Positions 31,446 through 42,440 are shown, counted from the stretch's first letter. The stretch is 64,000 nucleotides of DNA from Macrosoma leucophasiata (GCA_036365455.1 JAWQUS010000003.1:2810001-2874000); one strand, 5' to 3'. The notes: a model not told the origin generated them from the sequence alone. A program made the numbers and translations.

Positions 31446-32281
31446 ACTGGCAAAGTTCTTATCTACTTTCTAATACAGTAGGTATTTGTTACGTCAGAAA
31501 ATATACCAAATATACCAAGTTAGAACAGTTTACTTAATTCACGAGCAAAAAGCGACAATAAATGTACTGGAAATATTTATTATAAGCCGTTTAGCGCGAG
31601 CTCAGTTCGTGAAGGGTGACCGCATTACCTAATGTTGTTATTAGACAGAGGCTCGTTATGCCTTGAAATACGATGCCTTCTAATGCCCAGGGCTTTGCCT
31701 TCTAGACCTAAACTTGATGTTTGAGATATGGTCTTCGTAATTATGAATTAATTATGAAGAAAATGCAAGTTAGTTTGTTTTTAATGTAATGTGTTTGTGT
31801 AGATACGAACGTAATCTGTCTTTTTTATGTCACTTAACTGAATGTTACAGTCTGAAGACACTACAGACATCTACATAAACGCTAGAATTAGGTATATTGC
31901 CTGTATTTATGTCTAGCATAATTTGCACATTTTGATATAGTGTGTAGGTATGCACGTTATCTTTATTTAGTGGTTGTGTGACATAGAGCAACACCGGAGG
32001 GGAGTAGCCATATGCAGGCTTTCCCCTCTGTCAAACTACAAGCCCAAATGGGCCTATACCTGTCGCCTAGGTGTTTAAATGTGTGCGTGAAATTGTTTCT
32101 GTATTTTGTCAAAGTCAAGGTGTGAGTTTCGCAGTAATAGACGATTTTTGTAGAGTGCGTGTGTGTCGCACGCATTTCCCCCCGCAAAAAATTACATACT
32201 TTTTGCATCGGTGGTAAACGCTATGGCTACTCCCCTCCCGTCCGCCGCGGCCGGTGGCCCGTGTTGCTCTATGTTGTGTGA
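31446..32281 (+). repeat. Tandem unit, copy 2 of 3
   Basis: Includes 'cttatctactttctaatac', 'aaaagcgacaataaatgtac', 'gttattagacagaggctcg' and 'gcacattttgatatagtgtg'. Interrupted near its end by the hAT-like MITE. Without it, copies 2 and 3 align closely. Confidence 0.85.
31982..32273 (-). mobile_element. hAT-like MITE (family H, copy 2)
   Basis: CATAGAGCAAC at both ends (inverted). Perfect 8 bp duplication TTGTGTGA at 31974-31981 and 32274-32281. Internally deleted near the left end relative to 953-1265. The frame 31963-32208 (minus) matches the frame 1021-1281 of copy 1 over about 60 residues. Confidence 0.9.
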
Positions 32282-32557
32282 TATGGTTTTTTTTCTTTAA
32301 CTGTCAAAACGAACTTTATCTACGTCCTGATACAGTGCTCGGTAGGTCAGCAAATATACCAAGTAAGAGCAGTTTGCTTAATTCACGAGCAAAAAGCGAC
32401 AATAAATGTACTGGAAATATTTATTATAAGCCGTTTAGCGCGAGCTCAGTTCGTGAAGGGTGACCGCATTACCTAATGTTGAAATTAGACAGAGGCTCGT
32501 TATGCCTTGACATACGACGCCTTCTAATGCCCGTGGTTTTGTCTTCAAACCTAAACT

Positions 32558-34019
32558 GAACCTCAATACTCAATACTCAATACTCAATATTTATTGCTTT
32601 CATTTGTTACAGTAGGTAATTACAATAATTATAATGGTGGTATATTACATTTTTTGTTAGAATGTCACAAATGAACCCTATTTGGGTATTGCAATCCATT
32701 TAATGCAGTGAGAGCAAACCGATTCATTTTAAAGCATTTATATATTTATATTTTTAGCCAGTCATCAGTGTTTTCAAAATATTCTGATAGTTTGTAGAAA
32801 CATTTTTTGAGGAGATACTCTTTTAATTTTTTAATAAAATTTGGGCTATTTTTGGATTCTCTTATATTTCCTGGTAGTTTATTAAAAAATTTAACGCACA
32901 TAGCATAAGGCCCTGAGTGATATATCTTAAGTTTAGAGGCGGGGATTTCTAACTTGTTTTTTTGGCGACTTTGATATCGTCGCGGTTGTTCGTCTCGCAT
33001 ATTGAAAGTTTCGGGATATTTTTTTACAAAATTGCATGCTTCTAATATATATATAGATGTCAATGTTAACAAATTATTGCTTATAAAGTGCGGTTTACAA
33101 GTGTCTCTATTGTCAATATTAGTCAGGATACGGATGCATTTTTTTTGTAACGTAAAGACGTGGTGAACGTCCACGCTGTTGCCCCAAAGTAATATTCCAT
33201 ACCTGAGCCACGAGTATGCATATGCATAATACGCGGTTAGTGCAGTTTTTTGGTCAGTAGCTTTTCGGAGTTCTTTTAGGGCATATGTAAAACTTGATAG
33301 TTTGTTTCTAATTTTTTGTACGTGATTTTTCCATTTAATGTTTGTATCAATTTCTAGTCCTAATAAGGTAAACGTGTCAACACATTCAATATTTGAATTT
33401 TTATATATAAAGTTAATGTCAAGTGGGGCTTTTTGGTGAGGTTTATATTGCATTAATTTTGTTTTATTAAAATTTATTTCAAGATTATGGTCATTCATCC
33501 AATTTATTATATTATTAAATATGTCAGTAAGGTCATTATTTAAATTGTTAATGTTATTACAAGATGTCAAGAGGGAAATATCGTCAGCAAATAGAACACA
33601 GAAATTGTTAATAATTTTTGGAAGGTCATTTATATACAGTAAAAATAAGATACATCCTAAAACGCTGCCTTGCGGGATTGAATTATTTATGTCAATAGTA
33701 TTAGATCTAGTAATTGTAATTATACCGGTTTCGGAGTCAAAGTATTCTAATTCTACAATTTGCAATCGATTTTTAAGGTATGAACTGAACCAGTCATGAG
33801 CTATTCCACGTATGCCTAAGTCATATAATTTGTCTAGCAGTATATCAAACTGTACTTTGTCGTATGCTTTAGTCATATCTAGTAATATTCCTATTGCGTA
33901 TTTTTTTTCATTAATAATGTCAAGGGCTTTTTGCATATACTTATAAACGGCTAGAATAGTTGAACGGTTTTTTCTAAATCCATTTTGAGAGTCATCGTAT
34001 AGGCCATACTTTTCGCAGT
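32558..34019 (-). mobile_element. CR1-like LINE, 5'-truncated, 10 bp duplication
   Basis: Flanked by a perfect AACCTAAACT at 32548-32557 and 34020-34029. The 3' tail on the minus strand is TTGAGTA repeated about four times (32563-32588). The untranslated region is short (about 160 bp). Coding begins at the very 5' edge, so truncation fell inside the reverse transcriptase. Its reading frame is otherwise intact, so the insertion is young. Confidence 0.92.
32746..34019 (-). pseudogene. Reverse transcriptase fragment of a CR1/jockey-like LINE
   Basis: Copies LINE RNA into DNA at a nicked target. Open for 428 codons from an ATG at 34032, but the first four residues (MSLG) come from host sequence and the target duplication. 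LINE coding starts at YCEKYGLYDDSQNGFRKN. Catalytic blocks, numbered from that ATG: LDMTKAYD 51-58, QGSVLG 121-126, FADD 148-151 (catalytic Asp pair), then thumb and the usual C-terminal segment. The endonuclease and ORF1 are absent, so it cannot move by itself. No stops or frameshifts. CR1, Daphne and jockey relatives cannot be separated by eye. Confidence 0.88.
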
Positions 34020-34128
34020 AACCTAAACTCATGTTTGAGATATGGTCTTCGTAATTATGAATTACTTTTGAAGAAAATTCGAATTAGTATATTTTGATGT
34101 GTAGGTTCGAAGGTAACTTGTCATTTTC

Positions 34129-34405
34129 TTTTATATAATAGATGTGGCAAACAAGAATGCAGTTCACATTGATGTTAAGCGATGACTGCAGCCTATAGAC
34201 ACCCACACAAAGACCAAGGTCAAAATGCAGATGCGTTACCACTCCTGAGAATTAAGGTGTTATGCCTCTCGGAAATTACAGAGCCGTGCATTACCACTTG
34301 ACCGGAACACGATAGTGCTGAACACTACCATTTAGCGGCAAGTATCATAGGTAATGCGGTCGTGCCAACGCTCGCGGGCTGAGTCACTGGAGCTCTACCA
34401 CCAGT
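34129..34405 (-). mobile_element. Family A element in tandem unit 3
   Basis: Inserted where unit copies 1 and 2 read 'tgtcttttttatgtcac'. No target duplication is apparent after allowing for the T-run. Ends CTACCACCAGT. The hairpin is damaged (gggctgagtcactggagctc). Confidence 0.8.
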
Positions 34406-34719
34406 AGAAAACCTTTTATGTCATTTATCTGACATATTAAGTGAATGCTAGAGTCTAAAGACATGTACATAAAAGCCAAAAGATGGCTCAAGTTATTTTC
34501 TATTATTTATTTATTATTTTATTTATAATTATTACCGGTGCCACAACCCTAAGCTATTTTGCTTAAATCTATATCGTATTGCTTGATTTGCTAATTTTGA
34601 TAAGGGGAGTAGGTACGAACGTAAGTTGAAGTTACAAGTCACTAGGATACTGTTTTTCTTTTTTTTTTTATTTTGTTGTTTAATGCGTATCTTTTCTTCA
34701 CATTCACTTTAAACACTTA

Positions 34720-34826
34720 CCCCCTTTATTCTTAAACGTATTTTAGCTAAAGTGTTGCTAATCTCTCCTTTGTCTTTTTCTATCCTGCACATTTGACAAT
34801 GCAACTGACAAAGATAAAACATTCTG
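34720..34826. mobile_element. TIR MITE family J, truncated
   Basis: Left end CCCCCTTTATTCTTAAACG after TTA, then 'ctatcctgcacatttgacaa'. Its right end is replaced by a family E SINE. Confidence 0.7.
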
Positions 34827-35100
34827 GGATTGTAAATGCATGCATTCAAGCATACATGCAAACACCCACGATTTGCCGGTTACGTTTTGGCCCATGTAAC
34901 AGGTGGCGAGCCTGTTGACGTCTCCGGGCACATTATCAAACTTCGAGGTACTGGGAAATTTCCAGAAAATGGAAAAAACCCAATAGTACCAGAGATAAAG
35001 GACTTTACACCATTATCTCTGATAACCCACTACCCGGGAATCGAACCCAGGACCTCAGCGTAGTAGTAGTGGCCTGCTTCCACTTGGCTACCGAGGCAGT
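34827..35100 (-). mobile_element. tRNA-derived SINE, family E
   Basis: Lacks the last 35 or so bases of its 3' end (left side). tRNA-like head at the right with 'actgcctcggtagcc'. It truncates a family J MITE. Confidence 0.8.
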
Positions 35101-35237
35101 TCCCGTTTGGCAACTAGTGTCAATGCTGCCAAAATCTGGTGATCGTAGAGGCACAGTATTAATTTAAAAGACCGGTGACCCATATCGATTATAAACACAA
35201 TTAATGACAACTTCTATTACTAAAATAAAGTACTGAT
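35101..35237. other. Short spacer, nothing recognised
   Basis: Non-coding. Confidence 0.4.
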
Positions 35238-35395
35238 TACGCTTACACTCACAGCCTTACAGTAGGTATGAACCCGTGTCGTGGGTGCCGTTGTTTACAC
35301 ACATCACATACACATACATCCCAGACCCGAAACAAATATCTGTAGGCCATACTGATAGTCGAACCCGTCACACACTGCTGGACCAACCCTCCAGT
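35238..35395 (-). mobile_element. tRNA-derived SINE, family D, head damaged
   Basis: Tail and body normal ('gtgggtgccgttg', 'agacccgaaacaaatatctg'). The tRNA-like head has lost its B box surroundings ('gatagtcgaacccgtcac'). Confidence 0.7.
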
Positions 35396-35429
35396 GGATA
35401 AAAGCCTCCAAATAAAATAAATTAAGATA

Positions 35430-35877
35430 AAAAAACCGGTCAAGTGCGTGTCGGGCCACGCGCAGGGTAGCGTTCCGTAGTTTTTAGGTTTACGAAAATT
35501 TAGACTTTAAAGCTTAATAAGTCACGAACAGTTAACTAAATCGAAAATGATGTTGACACATCTGTAACATTTTTAAAAGACCTATCCAACGATACCCCAC
35601 ACTATATGGAAATCGAAAATTAAAAAAAAAATATCCGCACGTTACATGTAGGCGAGGTTACCTTAAATATTTTTTTTCATGTTTTTATTCTACCACTTTG
35701 TCGGCGTGATTAAAATGTACACTTGTGGCAAATTTCAAGTCTCTAGTACCAATAGTTTTTGCGCTAAACCGCGGACGGACAGATAGACAGACAGACCGAC
35801 ATTCAGACAGACAGACAGACAGACGGACATGGCGAAACTATAAGGGTTCCTTGTTTACTACGGAACCCTAAAAACTA
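35430..35877 (+). repeat. Family F repeat, short copy
   Basis: Begins 'aaaaaaccggtcaagtgcg' and ends 'tactacggaaccctaaaaa'. About 170 bp after 'ttccgtagttttta' are deleted. Gives the uninterrupted sequence for the family A insertion at 6234. Confidence 0.8.
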
Positions 35878-36309
35878 GTTAGTCAACTGCTACTAAACAT
35901 TTGATTGCTAAGCATTCCAAACGTTGTATATGTGTAAAAATATGTATCCATAACATTAATTCTGAATCCCTTCTTCTGTTTCAGGTACAAAATAAATCCA
36001 TATTTAAGCAACTTAACTCTGTAAGTAAGCTTATTTTCTATTTTATGATAATTAATTAGACGTATTAACGTCACAATGATTTAAACTAAGCCCTAATTGA
36101 TTTAATGGTGCGAAGGGGAAGGGCTTTTATAAAATGGGACAATTAAAAAGGACATTACGAAATTTTCTTCGAGATATTTTTTTTGCTGTAACCTAATTTA
36201 CTGTAGTTTGATCAGTTTTAATTAACTGGATTTTTTAATTTTATTAATGTTGTGATTTTCTAAATATAGGTATGCATTGTCAGGGTAGTTAATAAATACC
36301 AACGAGGTG
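35878..36309. other. No recognised feature
   Basis: AT-rich spacer. Confidence 0.45.
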
Positions 36310-36600
36310 TTTTTTATGTTATAGTTCACATTGATGTTAAATGATGACTGCAGTCTATGGACACTTACACAAAGACCAAGGTCAAAATGCAGATGCATTG
36401 CCACTCCTGAGGCCTAAGGTGTTATGCCTCTGTGCCGGAAATTACACGGCCGTACATTACCACCTGTTATGATCAGGTGTCATGTTAATTTCTGGCACAG
36501 AGGCATATAATATCTAAGGCCTCAGAAGTGGCAACGCATGTACCTACATTGAAATCTCTTATTTATAGGCTTACTATTGCCACTTCTTGATATAAAAAAA
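36310..36600. mobile_element. Two family A halves in head-to-tail inversion
   Basis: 36310-36470 is a minus copy up to 'cattaccacctg'. From 36474 'caggtgtcatgttaatttc' the sequence turns round and runs on the plus strand to 'tgatataaaaaaa'. The junction is a small palindrome (cacctgttatgatcaggtg). Neither hairpin end is present. Confidence 0.75.
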
Positions 36601-37009
36601 AGTAATAAACCATGCCTATTCTAACAAAACGAATGTCGAAGTAATTAGGTAGTATAAAAAACCTAATAACGAACCTAAATGGAATGGTAACATTCAAATT
36701 TTATTCAAATTATATTCATTGAACCGCATTAGGTATTCCACAAAGGTCTAGGTAGAATTGCAGGCCATTCATGCTCCCTACAAAGAGGGATGTCGACGAT
36801 GCCCCGATTTATGCCAGGGCTACGTCCGATTACTAATTACATTTATATAAACCATTACATTCATACAATATGTAATTTAAACCACTCGGAAAACAGAGCG
36901 CGAACCGCTAGCAAACTAGTTAGTAAGACAAAAGATCAATCATATCTTATCTAACCATATTACACAACTTTAATTTAAATGTAATGAAACTATTATCGTA
37001 AGGTTTAAA
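36601..37009. other. No recognised feature
   Basis: AT-rich. Confidence 0.45.
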
Positions 37010-37210
37010 TGTAACTTCACGCCTGCTTTCCTCAAAAGGGTAGGCTGAAGTAAATGTATACATTCAAGCGAACATGCAGACACCCACGGTTACGTTTTGT
37101 CCCATAAAGCAAATGGCGAGGCTTGTGATATCTCCGGACACATTACCAAACTTCGAAGTTAGAACCGGGAAACTTCCAGAAAATTGATAAATCCCAACAG
37201 CAACAGATCT
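37010..37210 (-). mobile_element. Family E SINE, old and headless
   Basis: 'taacttcacgcctgctttcc', 'catgcagacacccacgg' and 'cttccagaaaattgataaat'. The tRNA-like head is missing. Confidence 0.65.
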
Positions 37211-37327
37211 CTGACAAAGCAGCGTATAAGCGTAGCAATAATTGCCTCCTACTAGACTACCTATAGACGCTGTTGGAGTAAAACGAGTTAATAATAACAA
37301 ATTAAATTTTTTAATCCTTTTTCTAAG

Positions 37328-37752
37328 AAAAAATTGACTTCAGGCGGGACTCGAACTCGCAGCCACTGGGAATCTAGTCTATTTCACAAGCATGTGTAAT
37401 TGCGAAATAATATATAAAACAATTATTAAGGGTAAAAGCGACTTCTTTACGATATTTAATAAACTACAAAGTTTAATGTATCAAGTTAAGTGTAATAAGT
37501 TTAAGGTTGCCTAACTAGCAAAGTGTGGCAATAGATGGCGCTACTGCCACTATAAGGCAGTGCAATATATGTGAAGGAAAGATTTGACAAATCGGGCAGG
37601 ACTTCGGTAGCTCAGTTGGAAGAGCGGCTGGACTAGATTCCCAGTGGCCGCGAGTTCGAGTCTCGCCTGAAGTCAAATTTTTCCTTTCCATTTTTCTTTA
37701 AAAAATATATTTCACAAGCATGTGTTAATGCGAAATAATATATAAAACAATT
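37328..37752. mobile_element. tRNA-like foldback (family C), broken left arm
   Basis: Left arm 37335-37379 stops at 'tctagtc' and jumps to the outer flank 'tatttcacaagcatgtg'. The right arm 37598-37677 is complete and followed by the same flank at about 37709-37752. Two identical outer flanks in the same orientation suggest recombination between arms. The spacer 'atagatggcgctactgcc' is shared with 30951. Confidence 0.7.
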
Positions 37753-38089
37753 TTTAATCCTTTTCAATCGCCATCTTTGTGTCTACTGGTTTAAAACTCA
37801 GGAGCGTTGAACCCAAAATAATATGGACGACGCGGCACACGTGCTAACATTACTATGACATTCATTATATTAGATACATTTAATTAATATGGCGCTTCTA
37901 TTGTTTGCTATCTCTACATCGGATTGTATTTGGTTCAAAACCGTATTGTTTGAGGTTATGAGACCATGAATTCCACTGATTGCGAACCTATGAACTGACG
38001 CCGATTCTGTGTATTGTTTTTTCGTCTGCTAATACAAATTAGAGTTATACTGTTTTAATTTTAATAAAACTAGGTGTTGCCCGCCGTGG
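37753..38089. other. No recognised feature
   Basis: Non-coding spacer. Confidence 0.45.
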
Positions 38090-38370
38090 ATTTCGTTTTA
38101 TTTAATACTAGCTGACTCGGAAAACTTCGTATTGCCTGAGAATTAAATAATGTGTCAAAGGTTTGATAGATACGGACTATTTGTATGGGAAAATAAAATT
38201 GGGTTTTTTATTATTCCTCTTCAAGTTCTTCATATTTTCTTACGTTTTAAACCTTCCCTGGACTTCCAAAAATCATTCAAAACTAAAATTAGTCACATCG
38301 GTCCAGCCGTTCTCGAGTTTTAGCGAGACTAACGAACAGCAATTGATTTTTATATATATAGATAGATAAT
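38090..38370 (+). repeat. Family O repeat
   Basis: Starts 'actagctgactcggaaaac', ends 'cggtccagccgttctcgag' and 'tatatatatagatag'. A widespread insect repeat pattern with relatives at 39346-39536, 42457-42900 and 61490-61690. No coding part. Confidence 0.55.
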
Positions 38371-38416
38371 ATACGTAGTTGTTGCCCGCTGATACGTGGA
38401 TGTCGTTTTATATTTA

Positions 38417-38562
38417 CCCCCTTATTCATAAACGTACATTAGATACGTTTTAGCTATAGAATGCTTTGTCTTTGTCAGTTGCATTGTCAAATGTGCAGGA
38501 TAGAAAAAGACAAAGGAGAGATAAGCAACACTTTAGCTAAAATAGGTTTATGAATAAGGGGG
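38417..38562. mobile_element. TIR MITE family J, intact
   Basis: CCCCCTTATTCATAAAC / GTTTATGAATAAGGGGG, with TTA at 38414-38416 and 38563-38565. 146 bp. Confidence 0.88.
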
Positions 38563-38889
38563 TTATTCTATAGGTACCAATTTTCAGCCATTTACCTTGA
38601 AACTTCCAAACCCTATTTTAGGGAGGTGGTGCCATAACGTAACGGGACCAAAAGTAGCCTATGTCACTCTCCAGCCCCTCAGCTATCTTTGGAATTACGT
38701 AGAACAAAACATAACTGACGATTCGAATTTTCGCATTGTACGCTTGTATGCATGTTACCTGTTGCTACCTCTGCCTTCTCCTTCGCGGAACATAGACTAA
38801 TCAGACACAGAAAATATCTACACGAACCTCAGAGGTGAAAACGCAAATACTCGTACATTGCCAGAGTCGGAAGTGTGAAATCTTCAAAA

Positions 38890-39055
38890 CGTGTACACCT
38901 CGGAACACGACTCCATTGCAGCTTCGCGTGTTTAGTCTTAGTGTGCATCTGCATGCATGACTAATGCAAACAAACACCGCAACGTGCTTGCGTTGGTCCA
39001 CCCGCTCCTGTCCGCATACTAATCTGATGCTGGTTCCTATTATGCTCTGTTTTTG
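38890..39055 (+). repeat. Third, diverged copy of the 40 kb duplication
   Basis: 'cggaacacgactccattgca', 'agtgtgcatctgcatgc', 'caaacaccgcaa' and 'gatgctggttcctatta' match 40097-40230 and 40757-40890. Confidence 0.65.
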
Positions 39056-39178
39056 TTTGAATTTAAGGAATTCTTGGACAAATTACAAATATCTTCACAA
39101 AATCCACCGTACAGACCTAGCTATGACATCTTATATAAGTGTACTATTTATTTTTCGCAATAACCCATGCGAGTGAAC

Positions 39179-39337
39179 TATAGAAATTAAAGAAAAAAAC
39201 GGAAAGAAATATTTGACTTCGGCCAGGAATCAAATCTGCGACCTCAGGATAACCAGTCAAGCAGTCCTGAGGTCACAGGTTCGATTCCTGCCCGAAGTCA
39301 AATTTTCCTTTCCGTTTTTTCTTTTATTTCTATAATC
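39179..39337. mobile_element. Foldback with tRNA-like arm, different sequence
   Basis: Nearly symmetrical: 'tatagaaattaaagaaa', 'ggaaagaaatatttgacttc' and 'cctcagga' at the left, their complements at the right. The right arm has a B box (aggttcgattcctg) and acceptor-like 'cccgaagtc'. Same plan as family C but a different tRNA-like sequence, and no central spacer. Confidence 0.7.
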
Positions 39338-39345
39338 TTAAATAG

Positions 39346-39536
39346 GTATCAAATTTCCATGTCACAATGTTAGTTACCGTACTTCTCGGAAACGGCTTTA
39401 CCGATGCTCATGAAATTTTGTGAGCATATTGGGTAGGTCTGAGGATAGGCCAACATCTATTTTTCATATTATTTTCGGTCATTTTTTTTTTATTTTCTAC
39501 GGCGATACGGATATTTGCCGGGACAGCTAGTTTTTC
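39346..39536 (-). repeat. Family O repeat, minus
   Basis: 'caaatttccatgtcacaat', 'cgtacttctcggaaacggc' and 'tgccgggacagctag'. Minus-strand start 'actagctgtcccggc'. Confidence 0.6.
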
Positions 39537-39547
39537 TATAAAAGGAA

Positions 39548-39825
39548 CAGGTGGTAGAGTTCCAATGTCGAATATCGAAGGCGTAGGATAATCTGTCTGC
39601 CGCCAAATGGCAGAGTTCAGAACTAAACGATAGATTCCGGCTAGGTAGATATTATATGGATTCGTTATAGCTATCATAGAGGCAAGACAACTCAAGACTT
39701 GAGGGATGGCGACGACGCATCTGCATTTCGACCGCCGGTTTTTGTGTAGATGTCTATAGGCTGCAGTCTTCACTTACCATCCATGTTACCTGCATGCTTG
39801 TTTGCTGCCATTATTGCATTAAAAA
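39548..39825 (+). mobile_element. Family A element, variant subfamily
   Basis: Starts 'ggtggtagagttccaatg', ends 'tattgcattaaaaa'. Hairpin lost (gttccaatgtcgaatatc). Confidence 0.7.
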
Positions 39826-39894
39826 TCTAAAATAAAACACTATTTGCTGGATTCGGCTTATACAACTCCTAGAAGAAGACAATTTTTTAATCGT

Positions 39895-40330
39895 AAAATT
39901 ACATGTTTATTTCTTTCGTTTAAATAAACCTACATAAACAGAATATTTTAGTCTGAACTCTGAATTCAAGGCATGTTATGACCAAGCTCCATCAATTTTA
40001 TCTTCAAAACTTATCCCTGTACAACGATACTCTGTTGAGATTTCTGTATAAAAATTTGAATTGATAAACCAACAAAGCTTACCTACTCATCTCAGAACAC
40101 GTCCCGGCATCACTGCAGCTTAGCCTGTGTACAGTCTCAGTGTGCATCTGCACGCGCCTGCACAACGCAAACACCGCAATGTGTTTGCCACTTTCACTGG
40201 TCGCATGTTGATCCGACACTGGTTCTTACTGCTTTATCTTTGTTTAGATATAAGAAGCCTATTTTCAGTCGTGGAAAGAGGTATCTTTGCTAGGTTTCGA
40301 CTGGTAACACTGATACAGGGGCGTTCTAAG
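39895..40330 (+). repeat. Duplicated segment, copy 1
   Basis: 'acatgtttatttctttcg', 'cttatccctgtacaacgata', 'cagtctcagtgtgcatctgc', 'ttttcagtcgtggaaagagg', 'tttcgactggtaacactgat'. Tandem partner at 40424-40990. The overlapping 71-codon frame is kept in part in copy 2 but resembles nothing. Confidence 0.8.
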
Positions 40331-40423
40331 ACGGATTTATGACAATTATCTTTTCAAAGTCTTTAGGTAGATTACAGTAATTTCTGAGGTTTTTATTAAA
40401 AGTAGGAAGTTTCCAACAACCAA

Positions 40424-40990
40424 ACATGTTTATTTCTTTTGTTTAAATAACCTATACCTATAAACAGACTAATGGCCGAATACTCAAACGTCACTCAATT
40501 TTAAGCAACCCTCAGATGTGCGCTATCTCTATCGTTTGTACGTATTTTATAAAGACAGACGACTTTTTAGTCCCACTTAGATTTAAGTGACGTTTGAGTA
40601 TTTGGCCGTAAGTCAATACAAGTCTTCATTCAAGGCATGTCATAACCAACTCTATCAATTCTCTCTTCAATTCTTATTTCTGTAGGATACAGCGATATAC
40701 CGTTGAGTCGTCTACATAAAAATTTGAATTGTTAAACTCTCTCTATACACAACTCAGAACACGTCCCGGCATCACCGCAGCTTAGCTTGTCTACAGTCTC
40801 AGTGTGCATCTGCACGCGCCTGCACAACGCAAACACCGCAATGTTTTTTGGCACTTTCACTGGTCGCATGTTGATCCGACACTGGTTCATACTGTTTTGT
40901 CTTTGCTTAGATATAGGAAGCTTATTTTCAGTCGTGGAAAAGGGTGTCTTTGCTAGGTTTCGGCTGGTAACACTGAAACCTGATACAAAA
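40424..40990 (+). repeat. Duplicated segment, copy 2, with MITE
   Basis: Aligns with copy 1 from 'aacatgtttatttcttttg' to 'cggctggtaacactgaaac'. The only large difference is the MITE at 40473-40608, absent from copy 1, so the duplication predates that insertion. Confidence 0.8.
40473..40608. mobile_element. TIR MITE with TAA duplication
   Basis: Termini TGGCCGAATACTCAAACGTC / complement at the right (gacgtttgagtatttggcc). TAA at 40470-40472 and 40609-40611. Copy 1 of the duplication is the empty site. 136 bp. Confidence 0.88.
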
Positions 40991-41212
40991 TTATTCAATT
41001 CTTTTTCTTAATATACCTACCACATTTTAACAGCTTTTTAGACCCCTTTTAACTGGTGCTAGAATTCCAGGGTAGGGACTCGAGGGTGACAAAAAAAGAT
41101 GTTTGTAATCTACGTTTGTTGTTCACTTGTCTAAACAAATAAATACAATTGGAGTGTCTGTTTGTAATATTAACATAACCGCTTTTTACTAAATATATAC
41201 ACAGTAATATAG

Positions 41213-42412
41213 GATCAAGTTTTCTCCCTCCGCAACATCGTAGAGAAGCATCTTGCTGTGAGCCAGAAGGTTTTCTGCGGTTTTGTGGATTTGGAGAAGG
41301 CGTTTGATAAGGTATTACGAAAGGAGCTGTGGGACATTTTGCCAGAGTATGGTATTGATGGCAGTCTGCTCCGTGCAATACAGTCCACGTATGTGGGCTG
41401 TCAAGCATGTGTGCGGGTAGATGGTAACATGTCACCCTGGTTTGATGTTAACATCGGTGTCAAACAGGGTTGCGTGCTTTCGTCTAGGCTGTTTATTATA
41501 TATCTGGACAAATGCCTCCAGAGGGTGAAGTTGATGGATGTGGGAGTGCGTATGGGTGACTTAGTGGTGAACTGTCTGCTTTACGCAGATGATGCGGTAA
41601 TTGTTAGCTCTACACCATCTGGGCTACAAGCACTAGTCACAGTCATGAAAGAGGATTGTATGGAGAAAGGCTTACAATTGAATGTGGATAAAACGAAAGT
41701 ATTAGTATTTGAAAGAGATGAACAGAGAACAAATGCAAGGGTAGTAGTAGATGATGCAATGTTAGAACAGGTTGATGAAATTGTATATCTTGGATGTGCT
41801 TTTAGCAAGGATGGTAGGTACACCACTGACATAGAAAGAAGAGTGCTTGCTGGGAATTGCGTGAATGGAGCGTTGGGTAAGCTACTAGAATCTAAACATC
41901 TCAGCCAGCGGGCTCGACTAGCTGTACATAATGCTGTACTTACTCCAACGCTTTTATATGGAAGCGAGAGCTGGGTATGCAGGAAAGAGCATGAAAGTAA
42001 GTTGAACGCGGTCGAGATGAGATCTTTGCGCAAGATCTGCGGTGTATCACTCACCGATCGCGTTCGTAATGAAGATGTAAGAAAGAGACTTTGTGTGAAT
42101 GATAGTATCGGTGTAAAAATGAAAAAAGGCATGCTCCGATGGTTCGGGCATATAGAAAGAATGTCGAATGAGCGAATGACTAAACAGATATACAATGCGA
42201 ATGTGGATGGTTGCAGAGGCCCAGGAAGACCAAGGCTGACCTACCATGACCAAATAGGTCGAGTTCTGTCTGATGGTGGGGTCAAAAGTCTTAGGAATCG
42301 GCGTGCATGTATGAAGAGAATGATGAAGATAGACGAGGCACGAGAGGTTTGTCAGAACCGGGATGTCTGGCGCTCTACACTCTCTGCCTACCCCGTTAGG
42401 GACCTGGCGTGA
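41213..42412 (+). pseudogene. RTE reverse transcriptase, C-terminal 400 residues
   Basis: A 5'-truncated polymerase of the RTE clade. It reads DQVFSLRNIVEKHLA from 41213 with no ATG; the first alternative start is GTG at 41258. Numbered from that GTG: DLEKAFD 11-17, VKQGCVLS 68-75, YADD 109-112 (catalytic), then the thumb and an 'RRVL...RMTKQIY-GRPRLTYHDQ' tail typical of the clade. No internal stop or frameshift, unlike the other LINE fragments here, so recent. The apurinic endonuclease domain is missing. A scrap of a relative's 3' end lies at 62346-62480. Confidence 0.88.
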
Positions 42413-42440
42413 AGATACATACATACATACATATACACAG
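41213..42440 (+). mobile_element. RTE-type LINE, 5'-truncated
   Basis: Recognisable LINE coding starts at codon GAT (41213), directly after a stop. The coding part ends at 42412, and the 3' tail is CATA repeated (42416-42432). No spacer between stop codon and tail, as in other RTE elements. Target duplication not identified. Confidence 0.85.

Larger units (their letters stand above)
32282..34645 (+). repeat. Tandem unit, copy 3 of 3
   Basis: Unit sequence at 32282-32557, 34020-34128 and 34406-34645, split by a LINE and a family A element. Copy 2 gives the empty site for both insertions. Confidence 0.85.

Noticed and set aside
35780..35835. CRISPR-like array from gaca/gacagac repeats
   Set aside because: A simple microsatellite in family F; no spacers and a eukaryotic context.
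40127..41011. 71-88 codon frames in the duplicated segments
   Set aside because: Partly kept in both copies, but the copies are recent duplicates, frames exist on both strands and no start or splice context supports a gene.
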